Source: Actinomycetes bacterium
GTDB taxonomy: Bacteria > Actinomycetota > Acidimicrobiia > Acidimicrobiales > Ilumatobacteraceae
NCBI GenBank assembly: GCA_027491335.1
Contig: JAIXWJ010000062.1
Location: 1-33,964, forward strand
Length of the DNA stretch: 33,964 nucleotides
Reading direction: 5' to 3'
A program made the translations under genes and the position numbers. Of this stretch, positions 6,567 to 14,648 are shown in pieces (within the stretch, counting starts at the first letter, position 1; the number at the start of each line of letters is the position of its first letter). The notes under the pieces are model-generated. The model saw nothing but the letters and a program-made list of their open reading frames with translations. It was not told the DNA's origin and searched no databases.

Positions 6567-7646
6567 GTGCAGTCGCCGGTCCGAGTTGCCTACACCCTGG
6601 AACAGTGCTGGCATCGGGTGCCCGGTGGAACCGCCACCTCCGCGTTGCGCACCGCGGTGGCTCTGTCCGACGTCCCCGGCGTCGAGGTGATCGGAGTCGC
6701 CGGTCGCCATCGGAACCCTCCGAAGCCGTCCTTCGTTCCTTCGGTCAACATGCGCTACATGCGTCTGCGGGCGCCGTATCTCTACGAGACCTGGCTGCGC
6801 TTCGGTTGGCCCTCGGTCGAGAGCGTCACGGGCGACGTGGACGTGGTTCACTGCACCGGTTTCGTTCCTCCGCCCTCGAAGGCCCCCTTGGTCAGCACCC
6901 TGCACGACGTGGCCTGGCGCCATCGTCCGGACCATTTCACTCGTCACGGGGTGCGCGTCTTCGAACGCAGCCTCGCCGAGGTCCGTCGTCGGGCCGAGTT
7001 GGTTCTGTGTCCGTCGACGGTGACGATGCTCGACGCCGAACGAGCCGGGATTCCGGTCGAGCGATTGCGATTGGTGCCGTGGGGAGTGGAAGCGTCGGAG
7101 GTGGATGAGGCGCAAAAGGCGGTGGTGCGCACCAAGTACGGACTTCCCGGGGATTATCTGTTGTTCGTGGGCACGGTCGAACCGCGCAAGAACCTGCGCC
7201 GTCTCGTCGAGGCGCTCGAGCGCGCGGAGTGCGACCTCCCGCTCGTCGTGGCCGGTTCGCTCGGTTGGGGTGACACGGGGGTCGAACCTTCGGCGCGCGT
7301 GCAATTCATCGGTTTCGTTCCCGAGGCCGAACTCCCGGCCTTGTACGCCGCGGCCGCCGTGTTCTGTTATCCGAGCGAACGCGAAGGTTTCGGTATGCCA
7401 GTGCTCGAGGCCATGTCGTATGGAACTCCGGTGGTGACGAGCATGGGCACCTCCACCGAGGAGGTCGCCGGCGGCGCCGCGGTTCTCGTCGATCCGTTCG
7501 AGGTGGACGACATCGCTCGTGGCGTGGACGAGGCGCTCGGACGACGAGCCGAGTTGTCGCAATGGGGGTTGCGTCAGGCGGCGCGTCGCCATTGGTCGGA
7601 GACCGCCCGATTGACCGTCGATGCGTACCGCGAGGTGATGCGTTGA
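6567..7646 (+). CDS. GT4 family glycosyltransferase (first of three)
   Basis: A 359-residue GT-B fold retaining glycosyltransferase. The N-terminal acceptor domain carries VHCTGFVPPP and STLHDVAWRHRPDHF, as in mannosyl- and galactosyltransferases of family GT4. The C-terminal donor domain begins with LLFVGTVEPRKNLRRL and contains the EX7E motif at Glu273-Glu281 (EGFGMPVLE), which contacts the nucleotide sugar. The donor is not determined by sequence; GDP-mannose is reasonable because manC, gmd and phosphomannomutase are nearby. GTG 6567 is preceded by a -10-like box and a tandem repeat, so this is probably the first gene of a three-glycosyltransferase operon (next start overlaps its stop). 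Cytoplasmic; no membrane segment seen. Confidence 0.9.
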   Translation: MQSPVRVAYTLEQCWHRVPGGTATSALRTAVALSDVPGVEVIGVAGRHRNPPKPSFVPSVNMRYMRLRAPYLYETWLRFGWPSVESVTGDVDVVHCTGFVPPPSKAPLVSTLHDVAWRHRPDHFTRHGVRVFERSLAEVRRRAELVLCPSTVTMLDAERAGIPVERLRLVPWGVEASEVDEAQKAVVRTKYGLPGDYLLFVGTVEPRKNLRRLVEALERAECDLPLVVAGSLGWGDTGVEPSARVQFIGFVPEAELPALYAAAAVFCYPSEREGFGMPVLEAMSYGTPVVTSMGTSTEEVAGGAAVLVDPFEVDDIARGVDEALGRRAELSQWGLRQAARRHWSETARLTVDAYREVMR

Positions 7647-8752
7647 CCTCGCCGATGCGCGTCGCGGTGAACATGACGTGGTGCGTGCCCGGCGCGGTGG
7701 GTGGCAGCGAGGAGTACCTCGTGCGCCAGATTCTCGGACTGGACACCACCGAGATCGAGCCGACGTTGTTCGTCCCGCGCGGATTCTCCTACGCGCACCC
7801 CGAATTGCGTGATCGATGCGAAATGGTCGAAACCGACAACGACGGAACTTCACGGGTGCGTCGGATACTCGACGAGTCGTCGTGGTTGTTTCGACGCACC
7901 GGCGGCTTCTCGTTGGTGCATCACGGTGGTGGCACGGTCCCGACCATTCATCGGTCGCCGACTCTGCTCACCATTCACGACCTTCAATACCGCGCTTTTC
8001 CCGAGTACTTCTCCCGCAAGAAGCTCACGTACCTGCGCGCGGTGATGCCGATGTCCGCGCGTCGGGCGTCGGCGATCGCGGTGCCCACCGAGTTCGTGAA
8101 GTCGACCGTCTGCGAGTCCTACGGCATTTCCGACGAGAGAGTGCACGTGGTTCCTCACGGCGTCGAACCGCGTTTGGGGGAGGGGGCCACCCCCGAGAGC
8201 GAGTTGCGGGAGAAGTTCGACTTGGGCGACTCTCCTTTCGTGGTGTTCCCGGCCATGACGCATCCGCACAAGGGCCATGCGTTCTTGCTCGACGTGATGG
8301 AGCGGTATTGGGCGGCGCGCGGTATTCGCCTCGTTCTGATCGGAGGTCGGGGCGCGGCCGAGGCCGACATCGCTCGACGTATGCTCTCCGATTCCTTGTC
8401 CGCGAGCGTGTCGCGCCTCGGCCGAGTGTCGGCCGTCGATCGTGACGGATTGATCCGAGCCGCGATCGCGTTGGTGTTTCCGAGCGAGTACGAGGGTTTC
8501 GGTGCCCCGTTGATCGAAGCGATGGCGTTGGGCACACCGGTGCTGTGCAGTGATCGGGCCTGTCTGCCCGAGGTCGTCGGATCCGCCGGTCTCGTGCGGG
8601 CGCTCGATGTCGACGAATGGGGGAGCGCCATCGACGCGCTCGCCACGCGGAGATCCGAATTGATCGACGCCGGTCGCGAGCGAGTCACCGACTTCACCGC
8701 GGCGACCTCGGGAGCGGCGTTGGCCCGGGCGTATCGGAGCATCGTGCGATGA
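7643..8752 (+). CDS. GT4 family glycosyltransferase (second of three)
   Basis: A 369-residue GT-B glycosyltransferase. N-terminal part: RVAVNMTWCVPGAVGGSEEY (a glycine-rich acceptor/nucleotide loop) and TLLTIHDLQYRAFPEYFS. C-terminal donor domain: FVVFPAMTHPHKGHAFLLD and the EX7E motif at Glu284-Glu292 (EGFGAPLIE). TTG 7643 is chosen because it overlaps the previous stop (TTGA) and has a GAGGTGA ribosome-binding site at 7632-7638 with a spacing of four; ATG 7655 is in frame and would shorten the protein by four residues. An upstream in-frame ATG at 7562 would run deep into the previous gene. It is followed by a third glycosyltransferase with an ATGA overlap, so the three are translated as a coupled set. 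Confidence 0.9.
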   Translation: MTSPMRVAVNMTWCVPGAVGGSEEYLVRQILGLDTTEIEPTLFVPRGFSYAHPELRDRCEMVETDNDGTSRVRRILDESSWLFRRTGGFSLVHHGGGTVPTIHRSPTLLTIHDLQYRAFPEYFSRKKLTYLRAVMPMSARRASAIAVPTEFVKSTVCESYGISDERVHVVPHGVEPRLGEGATPESELREKFDLGDSPFVVFPAMTHPHKGHAFLLDVMERYWAARGIRLVLIGGRGAAEADIARRMLSDSLSASVSRLGRVSAVDRDGLIRAAIALVFPSEYEGFGAPLIEAMALGTPVLCSDRACLPEVVGSAGLVRALDVDEWGSAIDALATRRSELIDAGRERVTDFTAATSGAALARAYRSIVR

Positions 8753-10005
8753 GCGACGGTTCGAAGATTCTCGTCCTGTGTCCGCATTTCGATCCGGACA
8801 CCGCCCCGACCGGCGTGGTCATGACGCGCATCGTCGAGGAGCTCGGCGCCATCGGTCACGAGGTGCACGTGGTCACGTCGTTGCCGTGGTACCGAGACCA
8901 TCGTGTCGACGCCGAGTGGGTCGATGTCGGTTGGCGCGATCGAACCCGCGCGACGTCGTGGGGCACGATCACCCGGCTCGACCCGTACGCCGGTGGAGAC
9001 AAGCGAAACCTGCTGCGGCGAGCGTTGGGCTTCATCGGATTCTCGGTCACCTCCACCGTGGCCGGCATGCTGGCCGGTCGCGGCGGGCGACGCGTCGATG
9101 CCGTGATCGCGATGTCGCCACCGCTCACGCTCGGCATCTCGGGGCGACTGGTGGCGTGGTTCCGGCGCGCACCGTTGGTGTTCAACATTCAGGACGTCTT
9201 TCCCGATGCAGCCGTGGAGACCGGAGCCATCTCGAACCGTTGGGTCATCGGTGCCGCGAGGGCTCTCGAAAAACTCACCTATGTCCTGTCCGACCGAGTG
9301 ACCGTGCTCTCCGACGACCTGGCCGACAATGTCGTGGCCAAGATCGGTGAGGCACGAGCCCGTCGGGTGGTGGTGATTCCGAACTTCGTCGACACGGAGC
9401 GCATCGTCCCCCTCGAACCGCGCACCGAGTATCGACGTCAACTCGGCCTCTCGGATCGGCCCGTCGTCATGTACGCGGGGAACATCGGTTTCTCGCAGTC
9501 GTTGGAGATGATGGTGGCCGCCGCTCGCGCGCTACCGCACGTCGACTTCGTGATCAACGGCACCGGATCGGCGCGTTCGGAACTGGAGCGTTCGGCGGTC
9601 GATCTGGGCAACGTGATCTTCGGAGAGTTCCAGCCGCCCGAGAGGTTGTCCGAGGTGCTGGCCACCGGAGACGTGCACGTGGTGCCCCTGCGTCGAGGTC
9701 TGGGTCGGGTGAGCGTCCCGTCCAAGACCTATTCCATCATGGCGGCCGGCCGCCCCATCGTGGCCGCCGTCGACGCTGGCACGGAAGTCACTCGTTTGGT
9801 CGGTGGTGCCGGATGCGGAATCGTCGTGGGACCCGACGACGCCGAAGCGTTCATCTCGGCCATCGACCACCTGATCGCGGACCCCGACGGTCGCTCCGAG
9901 ATGGGACGCCGGGCCCGTTCGTTCGTGGAGACGCACGCCTCACCTCGTGCGGTGGCCGAGAGTTACGCGAGCTTGGTGTCCGAGATTCGGCATCGCCGCC
10001 GCTGA
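8749..10005 (+). CDS. GT4 family glycosyltransferase, WbuB/WcaI-like (third of three)
   Basis: A 418-residue GT-B glycosyltransferase of the WcaI/WbuB type, which commonly transfers deoxy- or N-acetylhexosamines such as L-fucose or FucNAc in capsule pathways. Diagnostic are KILVLCPHFDPDTAPTG at the start, APLVFNIQDVFPDAAVETG in the middle and SVPSKTYSIMAAGRPIVAA near the C terminus, which replaces the EX7E stretch of ordinary GT4 enzymes. A hydrophobic patch near residues 95-108 (FIGFSVTSTVAGML) may dock to the membrane, as in this subgroup. ATG 8749 overlaps the previous stop by four bases. A deoxyhexose donor would fit the gmd gene 6 kb downstream, but this is inference. Confidence 0.88.
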   Translation: MSDGSKILVLCPHFDPDTAPTGVVMTRIVEELGAIGHEVHVVTSLPWYRDHRVDAEWVDVGWRDRTRATSWGTITRLDPYAGGDKRNLLRRALGFIGFSVTSTVAGMLAGRGGRRVDAVIAMSPPLTLGISGRLVAWFRRAPLVFNIQDVFPDAAVETGAISNRWVIGAARALEKLTYVLSDRVTVLSDDLADNVVAKIGEARARRVVVIPNFVDTERIVPLEPRTEYRRQLGLSDRPVVMYAGNIGFSQSLEMMVAAARALPHVDFVINGTGSARSELERSAVDLGNVIFGEFQPPERLSEVLATGDVHVVPLRRGLGRVSVPSKTYSIMAAGRPIVAAVDAGTEVTRLVGGAGCGIVVGPDDAEAFISAIDHLIADPDGRSEMGRRARSFVETHASPRAVAESYASLVSEIRHRRR

Positions 10006-10052
10006 ATCGACCCTCTTTGGCGGGTGACCCCGTATTCGGCCCGACCCGCAGG

Positions 10053-10058
10053 TAGCCT
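10053..10058 (+). promoter_or_regulatory. -10 box (leaderless)
   Basis: TAGCCT lies nine bases before the GTG at 10068, with no ribosome-binding site between. The 62-base gap after the glycosyltransferase operon therefore probably holds a new promoter; I see no clear -35 and no terminator. Confidence 0.45.
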
Positions 10059-10067
10059 TCCATCCTC

Positions 10068-10949
10068 GTGGGTAAGGCATCGTCAGCCAAGAAAGTCGCT
10101 CGTTTGGCCCAGAAGGGCAAAGGGCGCAAGGTTCGCTTCCAGGGTGGGACACTGTTCCCGGCCCTCATCGTGGGTATCTCGGTGGTCGGTCTGGCCCTGA
10201 TCGTCTACTCGCGATCCTCGATTCCGAATCAGAACGTTCCTCCGACCGTCGAGGATCACTGGCACGCCTCCTATGGCTTCTACGCCTGTGACGAGTGGTT
10301 GCCCGATCTTCAGGGGAACAAGGAAGAACTCGACACGGCCGGTCAATTGGTCAGTGATGGGTTCCGTCGAACCGGAATCCACAGCCATGACGACGGTGTG
10401 ATCCATTGGCACGCCTACACCTCGGCGGCCACGGGTCGCAACGCCAAGCTCGGCGTGTTCCTCGACGTCTACGGCGTGAAGGTGTCCGACACCAAGATCG
10501 AGTTCCCCGCCGATCAGGGTGGCGCGGTCTACGAGGAGGGTGTCACCAAGTGCACCGTCGACGGCAAGGAGGTCGACGGTGAGGTCGTCGTCTACGCCTT
10601 CGACTCGTACGACAACGCCGACGAGGTCTCGACCTACATCACGAACTTCGACGAGATCCGTCTGAAGAACGACGCGATGGCTTTCTCGATCGTGTTCGCG
10701 CCGGCCGGATCCAAGCCCGGTTTGCCGCCGTCGGCCGCCTCTCTGCCCGAACTGGGGGCCGTCGACATGGCGCCGACCACAACGGTGGCGACGGACGCCG
10801 CATCGACAACGGTGGCGACAGACGCCGCATCGACGACGGTGCCCGGCGATGCCGGCGCCACAACGGTGCCCGGTGCGACGACGGTTCCGTCGGCCTCCAC
10901 CGTCGCTCCCAGCACCACGGTTCCGGCTTCGACCACCACGAGCCCTTGA
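10068..10949 (+). CDS. His-rich, single-pass membrane-anchored protein with Thr-rich tail
   Basis: A 293-residue protein without a named family that I can assign. A strongly basic cytoplasmic head (residues 1-27, rich in Lys) precedes one membrane segment (about 29-46, LFPALIVGISVVGLALIVYS), placing the rest outside. The external part has DHWHASYGFYACDEWLP and GIHSHDDGVIHWHAY, seven histidines in two clusters that could bind a metal, and two cysteines (FYAC and TKC) that could form a disulfide. The last 65 residues are Thr/Ala/Pro/Ser with TTV repeats, typical of a wall-spanning or O-mannosylated stalk. GTG 10068 is supported by a -10 box nine bases upstream. The manC start overlaps its stop (TGATG), so the two are co-transcribed. 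Confidence 0.8.
   Translation: MGKASSAKKVARLAQKGKGRKVRFQGGTLFPALIVGISVVGLALIVYSRSSIPNQNVPPTVEDHWHASYGFYACDEWLPDLQGNKEELDTAGQLVSDGFRRTGIHSHDDGVIHWHAYTSAATGRNAKLGVFLDVYGVKVSDTKIEFPADQGGAVYEEGVTKCTVDGKEVDGEVVVYAFDSYDNADEVSTYITNFDEIRLKNDAMAFSIVFAPAGSKPGLPPSAASLPELGAVDMAPTTTVATDAASTTVATDAASTTVPGDAGATTVPGATTVPSASTVAPSTTVPASTTTSP
10779..10832 (+). repeat. Two 27-bp coding repeats in the Thr-rich stalk
   Basis: Bases 10779-10805 and 10806-10832 are 26/27 identical and encode TTVATDAAS twice, followed by looser TTVPG repeats. Stalk length could vary between strains. Confidence 0.75.
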
Positions 10950-11956
10950 TGCGCGCGGTCGTTCTGGTGGGCGGGTTCGGAACCCGACTACGCCCGTTGA
11001 CCTTGACGACGCCCAAACCGATGTTGCCGGTCGGTCACCGACCGATCGTCGAGAATCTCGTTCGCATGCTGGCGGCGGCCGGAGTCTCCGAGGTCGTCCT
11101 TGGACTCGGTTTCAAACCCGAACCGTTCATCTCGGCGTTCCCCGACGGTGAGTGCGCGGGCGTTCGTCTGCAGTACGCCGTCGAGCCCGAGCCTCTCGAC
11201 ACGGCGGGTGCGATCAAGTTCGCGGCCGAATACGCCGGCATCGACGACACCTTCGTGGTTGTCAACGGTGATGTGCTCACCGATCTCGATGTGTCGACCC
11301 TGATCGCTTTCCATCGAGCCTCCTCCGCCGAGGCCACCATTCACCTCACTCCCGTCGAGGATCCGTCGGCCTACGGAGTGGTGGCATTGGCCGCCGACGG
11401 CCGCGTGGAGCGCTTCGTCGAGAAGCCGGCACCGGGAACGGCCCCGAGCAACCTCATCAACGCCGGGACGTACGTTCTGGAACCGTCGGTTCTCGCCCGA
11501 ATCCCGGCGGGACGCAAGGTCTCCATCGAACGCGAGACGTTTCCGAGCATCGTTGCCGATGGTCGCCTGTTCGCGATGTCCACCGACGATTACTGGATCG
11601 ACACCGGTCGCCCCGAGCCGTATCTTCGGGCGAACCTCGACATGATCGATGGTGTTCGGCGAACGCTGCGAGCCGTCCCGATCGAGGAAGGCGCTCGCGT
11701 GGATGCGAGTGCGCGCGTGGAACACAGTTTGGTGTCGCGTGGTGCGGTCGTCGGTGCCGGCACCGTGGTGGAGGATTCGGTTCTTCTCGGCTCCGCGATC
11801 GTCGAGGACGGTGCGACGGTTCGTGGATCCGTGGTGATGGGGCGTGTGGGTCGATCGGCGTCGATCACCGACACGGTGGTGGGTGCCGAAGGACGGATCG
11901 ACGATGGCGCCGTCTTGTCCCACGCTTTCGTGCCCGATCCGGCCGCGGCGAAGTAG
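10949..11956 (+). CDS. manC: Mannose-1-phosphate guanylyltransferase (NDP-sugar pyrophosphorylase)
   Basis: A 335-residue NTP-transferase with a C-terminal left-handed beta-helix. The nucleotide-binding signature VLVGGFGTRLRPLTLTTPKP starts at residue 5. VVNGDVLTDLD carries the metal-binding Asp, VEKPAPGTAPSNLINAGTY is the sugar-binding region, and DDYWIDTGRPEPYLRANLD closes the catalytic domain. Residues 235-330 are hexapeptide-like repeats. This architecture matches actinobacterial GDP-mannose pyrophosphorylase (mycobacterial ManB/Rv3264c type), which makes GDP-mannose from mannose-1-phosphate and GTP. Another nucleotidyl donor cannot be excluded, but phosphomannomutase and Gmd in the same window support GDP-mannose. 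ATG 10949 overlaps the previous stop by one base; a TTG directly before it is less likely. The epimerase-like gene follows after three bases. Confidence 0.88.
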   Translation: MRAVVLVGGFGTRLRPLTLTTPKPMLPVGHRPIVENLVRMLAAAGVSEVVLGLGFKPEPFISAFPDGECAGVRLQYAVEPEPLDTAGAIKFAAEYAGIDDTFVVVNGDVLTDLDVSTLIAFHRASSAEATIHLTPVEDPSAYGVVALAADGRVERFVEKPAPGTAPSNLINAGTYVLEPSVLARIPAGRKVSIERETFPSIVADGRLFAMSTDDYWIDTGRPEPYLRANLDMIDGVRRTLRAVPIEEGARVDASARVEHSLVSRGAVVGAGTVVEDSVLLGSAIVEDGATVRGSVVMGRVGRSASITDTVVGAEGRIDDGAVLSHAFVPDPAAAK

Positions 11957-11959
11957 GTC

Positions 11960-12898
11960 GTGAAGACCGGCGCGAAGCCCGCACTGCCCGCCTCGGTGAT
12001 GGTCGTGGGCGGCGCGGGATTTCTCGGTTCCCATCTGGTCGACAGACTTCTGGCCGAAGGTGTTCGGGCCTCGGTGGTCGACGATCTGTCGACCGGGCAT
12101 TTGGGGAATCTCGCCGATGCTCGTTCGCGTTCGGAGACCGGGTCGTTGGGGATCGACACCGTGGATGCCGCCATTCCCGAGTTCGGCGAACTCGTGCGGC
12201 GTCGCGCGCCCGACGTCGTGGTGATGTGCGCGGCGTTTCTCGGCGATCATGACGACGCGTTGGCGGCCGGTCGCTCGTATTCGCTCGTGTTGTCGGTCCT
12301 CGAAGCGTGTCGTCTGGCCAAGGTCGCCAAGATCGTCGTGCTCGTTCCCGGCGAGTCGTTGTACGGCGAGGTGCCGTCGCGCGAGTTGCCGGTGAAAGAG
12401 GATCGCGCTCTGCGTCCGGTCGGGATGGCCGGAGTCACCGCGGCGGCCACTCTGGAACTGCTGGATCTCTATCGACGCGATCACGGACTCGACTTCACCG
12501 CGTTGGCCGTCTCGTCGCTCTATGGTCCGCGTCAGAAAGCCGAAGGTGGTGTGGTCGCCGGATTCCTCGCCGCGCACCGCGAGGGCCGACCGCCGGTGGT
12601 CCGAGGCGATGGTCGACGAACGCTCGACGTTCTCTACGTGGCCGATGCCGTCGACGCGGTGTTCAGGGCGCTCACTCGTGGAAGCGGACTCCTGCTGCAC
12701 GTGTCATCGGGCGAGCAAACCAGTTTGCGCGCCATCCTGCAGGCGATCGGTATCGAGACCGTGGTCACCGAGCCCGCTTCGGGTCGGGTCCTCGGCCGCA
12801 TGGCGTTGTCGCCATCGCGGGCTCGACTTCACCTCGGATGGGTGCCATGGACCACCGTGCCCCAAGGCATCGAGTCCACCCTGTCGTCGGCGGGCTGA
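11960..12898 (+). CDS. Extended SDR (NAD-epimerase-like) protein lacking the catalytic Tyr/Lys
   Basis: A 312-residue Rossmann protein of the UDP-glucose epimerase/dehydratase superfamily. The NAD motif GGAGFLG is at 17-23 and DDLST at 41-45. VLEACRLAKVAKIVVL, LYGPRQ and RTLDVLYVADAVDAV align with family landmarks. The active site is degenerate: where the family has S-P-Y-G-x-S-K, this protein reads G155-M-A157-G-V-T-A161, so both Tyr and Lys are Ala, and the Ser/Thr strand reads PGES instead of SSS. It should bind NAD(P) and perhaps a nucleotide sugar but is unlikely to catalyse standard epimerisation. GTG 11960 starts three bases after manC, so it belongs to the same operon. It may be a regulatory or structural partner, or use other residues. 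It converges on cofE with a 21-base gap. Confidence 0.85.
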   Translation: MKTGAKPALPASVMVVGGAGFLGSHLVDRLLAEGVRASVVDDLSTGHLGNLADARSRSETGSLGIDTVDAAIPEFGELVRRRAPDVVVMCAAFLGDHDDALAAGRSYSLVLSVLEACRLAKVAKIVVLVPGESLYGEVPSRELPVKEDRALRPVGMAGVTAAATLELLDLYRRDHGLDFTALAVSSLYGPRQKAEGGVVAGFLAAHREGRPPVVRGDGRRTLDVLYVADAVDAVFRALTRGSGLLLHVSSGEQTSLRAILQAIGIETVVTEPASGRVLGRMALSPSRARLHLGWVPWTTVPQGIESTLSSAG

Positions 12899-12919
12899 CA
12901 AACCGCCAGCCATCGCCGA

Positions 12920-13663
12920 TCAACGGAACAGGTCCTCCTGCGGCGGTCGAACGATCTCGCGCATCGATGACTCGCGGAACCACGACGGATCGACGCCTCG
13001 GACCACCGCGACCGGAACGCCACTGGACTTGCCCATCACCAACTCGGCGGCCGACGCGATCTCGTCGGCCGCGCACACTTCGGTCACCTGCATCACGCGA
13101 CCGAGAGCATCGGGAGTTCCGCGCAGGTCGACGACGGCGGCCACTCCGGCGACGCCGATCGCCACGTCGGTCAACCCCTTGCGCCACGGTCGTCCGAAGG
13201 TGTCCGAAATGATCACACCGATGCTCACACCGAGTCGGGCCTTCACGATGTCGCGAATGCGCCGGGCCGATCGATCACTGTCGATCGGCAGAAGTGCGGC
13301 CCATCCGCGTTCGACGTTCGAGAGGTCGATTCCACTGTTCGCACAGACGAATCCGTGCTTGGTTTCGGTGATGATCAGATCGCCGCGCCGGCGCACAACG
13401 CGCACGGCCTCTTGTTCCACGAGGGCCTTGTGGGACAGCGGATCATCGGCGTCGATGGCAACCATGCGACCCTCGGCCTTGGACACGACTTTTTGCGTGA
13501 CGACCAACACGTCGTTGTCCCGCAGTGGACCGTTGGGCTCCTCGCGGCACGCGTCCGCGATGATCTCGCCGAGTTGATCGTCGGGGCGAATCTCGCCGAT
13601 GCCGACGACTCCCCACGCACTGAGGCGCATGGGGACGGCGGCTGATGCGTTCTCATCGGTCAT
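12920..13663 (-). CDS. cofE: Coenzyme F420-0:L-glutamate ligase (stand-alone CofE)
   Basis: A 247-residue ligase that adds gamma-linked glutamates to F420-0 using GTP. Family motifs seen: VVGIGEIRPDDQLG near the N terminus, VLVVTQKVVSKAEGR with the GTP-phosphate-binding Lys, NSGIDLSNVERGWAALLP in the middle, and VIISDTFGRPWRKGLTDVAIG, the metal and substrate site. It ends soon after GVPVAVVRG and therefore lacks the C-terminal FMN nitroreductase-like domain of mycobacterial FbiB. ATG 13663 has a strong GAAGGAG ribosome-binding site and overlaps the cofD stop by 11 bases, so the two are coupled. Expected in the cytoplasm, acting after CofD. Confidence 0.93.
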   Translation of the reverse strand: MTDENASAAVPMRLSAWGVVGIGEIRPDDQLGEIIADACREEPNGPLRDNDVLVVTQKVVSKAEGRMVAIDADDPLSHKALVEQEAVRVVRRRGDLIITETKHGFVCANSGIDLSNVERGWAALLPIDSDRSARRIRDIVKARLGVSIGVIISDTFGRPWRKGLTDVAIGVAGVAAVVDLRGTPDALGRVMQVTEVCAADEIASAAELVMGKSSGVPVAVVRGVDPSWFRESSMREIVRPPQEDLFR

Positions 13664-14630
13664 GTCGGGCTCCTTCGCGAGCGGCGGTCAACGTGGTGGT
13701 GGCGAGAGTCGCGGCGATCTCGGGGGTTCTCATGATGGTGTCGGTCACCACGCAGCGAATTCCAACGGCTTCGATCGCGTCGCGGTGTTCGGCGTCGCGC
13801 TCGTCGATCACGAGGGTGCCGCAGATCGGTGCGTAGAGGCGCGCCACGCCCAGTACCGACGCCTCGAAACCGAGCTCGGAGAGCATGCGGTCGGCCGGAC
13901 CCTTCAGGGCCGCGCCGGCGACGATCGGCGAGATGGCCACCACACGATCGCGGTGCGCGGTGAGGGCCTCGTCGACGCCGTGGAGGGCCCGAATCGGACC
14001 GATCGACACCAGAGGATTCGATGGTGCGACGATGATCGCTTCTGACGTCGTGATGTCGTCGATGAAGGTGGGTCGCGCGTCCTCGACCCCGTCGAAACGG
14101 ATTCCGGTGACCGGTACCGAATGACGGCGCTTCACGAAGTATTCCTGGAACCCCACGGTCGTGACGTCGCCGTCCTCGGCGATGTCGACCATGGTTCGAA
14201 CGCGGTCGTTGGTCATGGGCACGATTCGCATCTTCAGTTCCCAGGCGCGGGCGATTTCGTCGGTGACCTCGCCCAGTGTCGCGCCCTCGGACAATCGGGC
14301 GGTCCGATAGAAGTGCGTGGCGAGGTCGCGATCACCCAAGTTGAACCACTCGGGGGCGGCGATCGAACCGGTGGGGCGCACACCGACGTATCGCGTCAGG
14401 TTGGCCATGGCGGTCCACGTTTCGTCGGCCAACCCCCAGCCACGCTCGGGGTCGATCGCTCCGGCGACCGTGTAGGTGACCGTGTCGATGTCGGGCGAGA
14501 TCGACAGTCCGTGCAGCACGGTGTCGTCGCCGGTGTTGACCACCGCGGTCACCCGAGCGGGGTCGACCACCCGAACGAGCCCTCGCAGGAATCGAGCGGC
14601 ACCGACGCCGCCGGCCAGGACTGTGATCAC
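13653..14630 (-). CDS. cofD: 2-phospho-L-lactate transferase (CofD/FbiA)
   Basis: A 325-residue enzyme that transfers the phospholactyl (or enolpyruvyl-phospho) group from the CofC product to Fo, giving F420-0 or its dehydro form. Hallmarks are TVLAGGVGAARFLRGL at residue 3, VVNTGDDTVLHGLSISPDID, a long middle insert, and IIVAPSNPLVSIGPI, which binds the phosphate. GTG 14630 is selected because the beta-strand of the LAGGVG motif begins at residue 3; the ribosome-binding site is weak, but the gene lies only 18 bases after the upstream glycosyltransferase stop and is probably read from the same mRNA. It overlaps cofE. Confidence 0.93.
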   Translation of the reverse strand: MITVLAGGVGAARFLRGLVRVVDPARVTAVVNTGDDTVLHGLSISPDIDTVTYTVAGAIDPERGWGLADETWTAMANLTRYVGVRPTGSIAAPEWFNLGDRDLATHFYRTARLSEGATLGEVTDEIARAWELKMRIVPMTNDRVRTMVDIAEDGDVTTVGFQEYFVKRRHSVPVTGIRFDGVEDARPTFIDDITTSEAIIVAPSNPLVSIGPIRALHGVDEALTAHRDRVVAISPIVAGAALKGPADRMLSELGFEASVLGVARLYAPICGTLVIDERDAEHRDAIEAVGIRCVVTDTIMRTPEIAATLATTTLTAAREGARHDR

Positions 14631-14648
14631 GTCGTCATTCTTGCCGGT

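Noticed and set aside
10988..12700. 570-residue minus-strand frame opposite manC and the SDR gene
   Set aside because: His/Arg/Gly/Asp-rich, no motifs, and covers two genes with clear motifs on the other strand.
12893..12920. Terminator between the SDR gene and cofE
   Set aside because: Only competing 5-bp stems (GGCGG/CCGCC or GGCTG/CAGCC) with long loops and no T run.
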